Source: Crossaster papposus
Taxonomy: Eukaryota; Echinodermata; Asteroidea; Velatida; Solasteridae
DNA: 64,000 nt
NCBI GenBank assembly: GCA_037893245.1
Contig: JBAIAA010000349.1
Location: forward strand, 186,001-250,000
Direction of reading: 5' to 3'
Shown: in pieces, positions 63,014 through 64,000 of the stretch
Layout: every line of letters starts with the position of its first letter
How positions within the stretch are numbered: position 1 is the first letter of the stretch
Made by a program: the position numbers and the translations under genes
The notes under the pieces: generated by a model
What the model saw: the letters and a program-made list of their open reading frames with translations, nothing else
Databases searched by the model: none
Told to the model about the DNA's origin: nothing

Positions 63014-63392
63014 AAAAAAAAAAAAAAAAAAAATTGAGAAAGAAAAATTGAGAAAGAAACAAAATTGCTCAGTAAATCAGCTAAACCTCCATGTGCTTTC
63101 ATGCTAAACAAAAACGAGATGAATTTTATGCAGTCACAATAAACTGCATCTGAAATATTGGTTTGTAAATATCCATGTGTTTTTTTGCACGGAAGAATTT
63201 TTATGCTAAGCATTTTATTGGTTGCTTAGCAGCTTAGTGAAATTGGTATTTGATATCTATTTGTACTTACGCTGTCCTCTTCAAAATGGACTAGGGGGAG
63301 GAAGTTGATTTCACAGCGCCGTCTGCCGCTCTTGCGATGAAGCTTGTTACGGCATCTGCGTTTCTCTAAGATGTGGATACATTCCCCGTCAC
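55717..63392 (-). CDS. Cysteine-rich protein with a degenerate legumain-like (C13) fold, 5' end beyond window
   Basis: Six exons seen: 63392-63271, 59046-58906, 58317-58131, 57765-57584, 57157-56903 and 55920-55717 (stop TAA). All phases agree. Four of the five introns are GT-AG, and the one after exon 57157-56903 is GC-AG (GAG|GCAAGT). The first two exons encode Cys-rich sequence (CRNKLHRKSGRRRCEINF; CFSNVGSFGPCPQYRTD). The next four follow the order of peptidase family C13: QAVLVSGGWNRQTSQQRHAQ with MYSMLREHGF, KTFFADSGDI, CVETLVVYLNSP, SIAELLEDL, IYVIADQSYSGLL and VVVFASSGATEYSY. In legumain and GPI8 the corresponding strands end in a catalytic His (near TDHG) and Cys (EACES). Here these positions have no His and no Cys, so a non-enzymatic role is likely. 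NYT, NHT and NST are possible N-glycosylation sites. The family assignment comes from motif order and is tentative; no function is proposed. Confidence 0.7.
56652..56836. mobile_element. Small MITE (ACCACATAACGATCGAGG ends)
   Basis: ACCACATAACGATCGAGG at the left and CCTCGATCGTTATGTGGT at the right are perfect 18-bp inverted ends around about 150 bp. Two further GATCGAGGA/TCGACCGAGG words lie inside. It is in the GC-AG intron of the C13-like gene. Confidence 0.75.
57462..57560 (-). mobile_element. MITE family C fragment
   Basis: TTTGGCTGGTAACCTGTTTTTAC, GTGCTTAGCAGC and ATGAAATTGGCCCC match the right half of family C. It ends about 24 bp before the exon border at 57584. Confidence 0.6.
59598..60195. 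mobile_element. Two MITE family C copies
   Basis: Copies at 59598-59884 and 59946-60195 each have GCCAATTTCATAAAACTGCT-like or CCAATTTCATGGAGCTGCTA left ends and TGCTTAGCAGCTCTATGAAA or GTGCTTAGCAAGC right ends. Confidence 0.65.
60365..60530. mobile_element. Foldback MITE ending in TTGTTTTGTTATA
   Basis: GTTAACAACTATTGACTGCT with GTGATGT at the left pairs with ACATCACAACAGTCAACAATTG at the right. The inner part GAACACCCGAGGGACGCG pairs with CGCCGAGGGTGTTC. Related ends at 54930-55060. Confidence 0.65.
60531..61096. other. Intron of the C13-like gene, nothing recognised
   Basis: No exon or clear repeat between the foldback element and the family A copy. Confidence 0.3.
61097..61482 (+). mobile_element. 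MITE family A, best full-length copy
   Basis: TTAAAGGTAGGATACACAATT to AAATGGTGTATCCCACCTTTAA with TTAA at both edges (61097-61100 and 61479-61482). The interior has ACTGACCTGTCCGA, GGATGCCGAGAAAAGCAC, TTTTCAACCGGCGCC and GGATATCTAGCGCAATC. The terminal inverted repeat is AGGTAGGATACACCATT with changes. Confidence 0.8.
61483..61998. other. Intron of the C13-like gene, nothing recognised
   Basis: The plus-strand frame 61457-61768 starts inside the family A copy and has no similarity I recognise. Confidence 0.3.
61999..62379 (-). mobile_element. MITE family D copy
   Basis: Shares with 36409-36808 the words GAAGTACAGCAGC, ATAATGCATTTTTAGAAACT, AGTACTGCGGTTATGGAAAA, GACATAACCGCTCCAGATTT and the end AACGTATACAATCCCTTTAA. 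Confidence 0.75.
62380..63089. other. Intron with homopolymer tracts
   Basis: Poly-G near 62671-62692 and long A tracts at about 62980-63032. No exon or structured repeat. Confidence 0.4.
63090..63246 (-). mobile_element. MITE family C fragment beside an exon
   Basis: CATGCTAAACAAAAACGAG, TTTATGCTAAGCATTTTATTGG and GCTTAGCAGCTTAGTGAAATTGG. It ends about 24 bp from the exon donor at 63270. Confidence 0.6.
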
Positions 63393-63509
63393 CTGTCATA
63401 ATAAATTATTGATTAAAGAAAAAACAAACAAAAAATGACTAAAATATTCAGATCGGTGTCAGTATAAGGCAGATATGAGAATGTAAGGTTTGAAAGACTG
63501 TTGCATTGA

Positions 63510-64000
63510 TATTTGATATGCCCGACGCCGGTTGAAAACAAACGTCGGTTTTTTTTGCTTTTTTCCCCCCAACGTCCATGTTTGTAAAACCTCGGACAGC
63601 GAGTTAAAGATTGGATACACCACTTGCAGATATCAAAAGAATATTTATTACCGAATTATTAAGAAATATCTTACTCATTTAAAAGTAAATAATGATTCTA
63701 GGCATCCAGCAAAATGATTGCGATCTTGTAATTATTCCGATAAATTGAATTTTATAAAGACGGCGATCGCAAAAAAACAAAGATAAGAATAACTGCTCGA
63801 CGCCGATTGAAAACAAACGCTGTTTTTCGTGCTTTTCTCGGCATCTGCACGATTGTAAAACTTCGGACAGGTCAGTTAAACGATATTTACTATAAAATAA
63901 AACCCCCCAAATCTACCCATTCATGATAGTTCAAGCAATTAACAATGGTGTATCCTATCTTTAAACGGTATCTATTACAAAATACAACTCCAAAAATCCA
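63510..64000 (-). mobile_element. MITE family A fragments and a complete copy
   Basis: A fragment (63510-63605), a near-complete copy (63608-63965, GGATACACCACTTGCAGATA to CAATGGTGTATCCTATC plus TTTAAA) and the start of another (63966-64000, cut by the window edge). Confidence 0.7.

Overview
The window reads as animal nuclear DNA, most likely from a marine deuterostome and probably an echinoderm. The reasons are intron-split genes with metazoan orthologues, dense short non-autonomous DNA transposons, SINEs with tRNA-like heads, an I-group LINE, and a foldback element resembling the TU elements described from sea urchin. The species assignment is inference; no search was possible.

Five protein-coding genes were rebuilt exon by exon, using protein-family similarity, splice dinucleotides and phase agreement. 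All lie on the minus strand: an inositol hexakisphosphate kinase (8484-15261, possible 5' exon near 20428); a three-exon BAK/BAX-type Bcl-2 effector (29731-31865); an RNase P/MRP subunit p25-like Alba protein (34946-44566); the 18S rRNA N6-adenine methyltransferase METTL5 (47358-51319); and the 3' part of a cysteine-rich protein with a legumain-like (C13) fold lacking catalytic His and Cys (55717-63392, continuing past the window edge). Their roles are unrelated (inositol pyrophosphate signalling, apoptosis, tRNA/rRNA processing, rRNA modification, one unknown), so nothing suggests a functional cluster beyond shared orientation.

Layout: 1-8480 has no recognisable gene, but holds foldback elements and a 15-bp G-rich minisatellite. 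8484-20560 is IP6K with introns full of MITEs and SINEs. 20950-26590 is a decayed I-group LINE on the minus strand. 26616-28236 is a foldback element whose 185-bp inverted ends are built from 15-16-bp tandem repeats. 28850-33650 carries a TTCGGA-type array, the BAK-like gene and several MITEs. 34690-51320 holds the RPP25-like and METTL5 genes. 51330-64000 holds intergenic DNA, then the C13-like gene.

Main points for a second look: the tandem-repeat foldback element with matching 8-bp flanks; a tandemly duplicated METTL5 exon whose copies differ by six synonymous changes plus one nonsense change; repeats sitting within about 10-30 bp of many splice sites; a Bcl-2 effector with an eroded BH3 core; and the degenerate C13-fold gene with a GC-AG intron.
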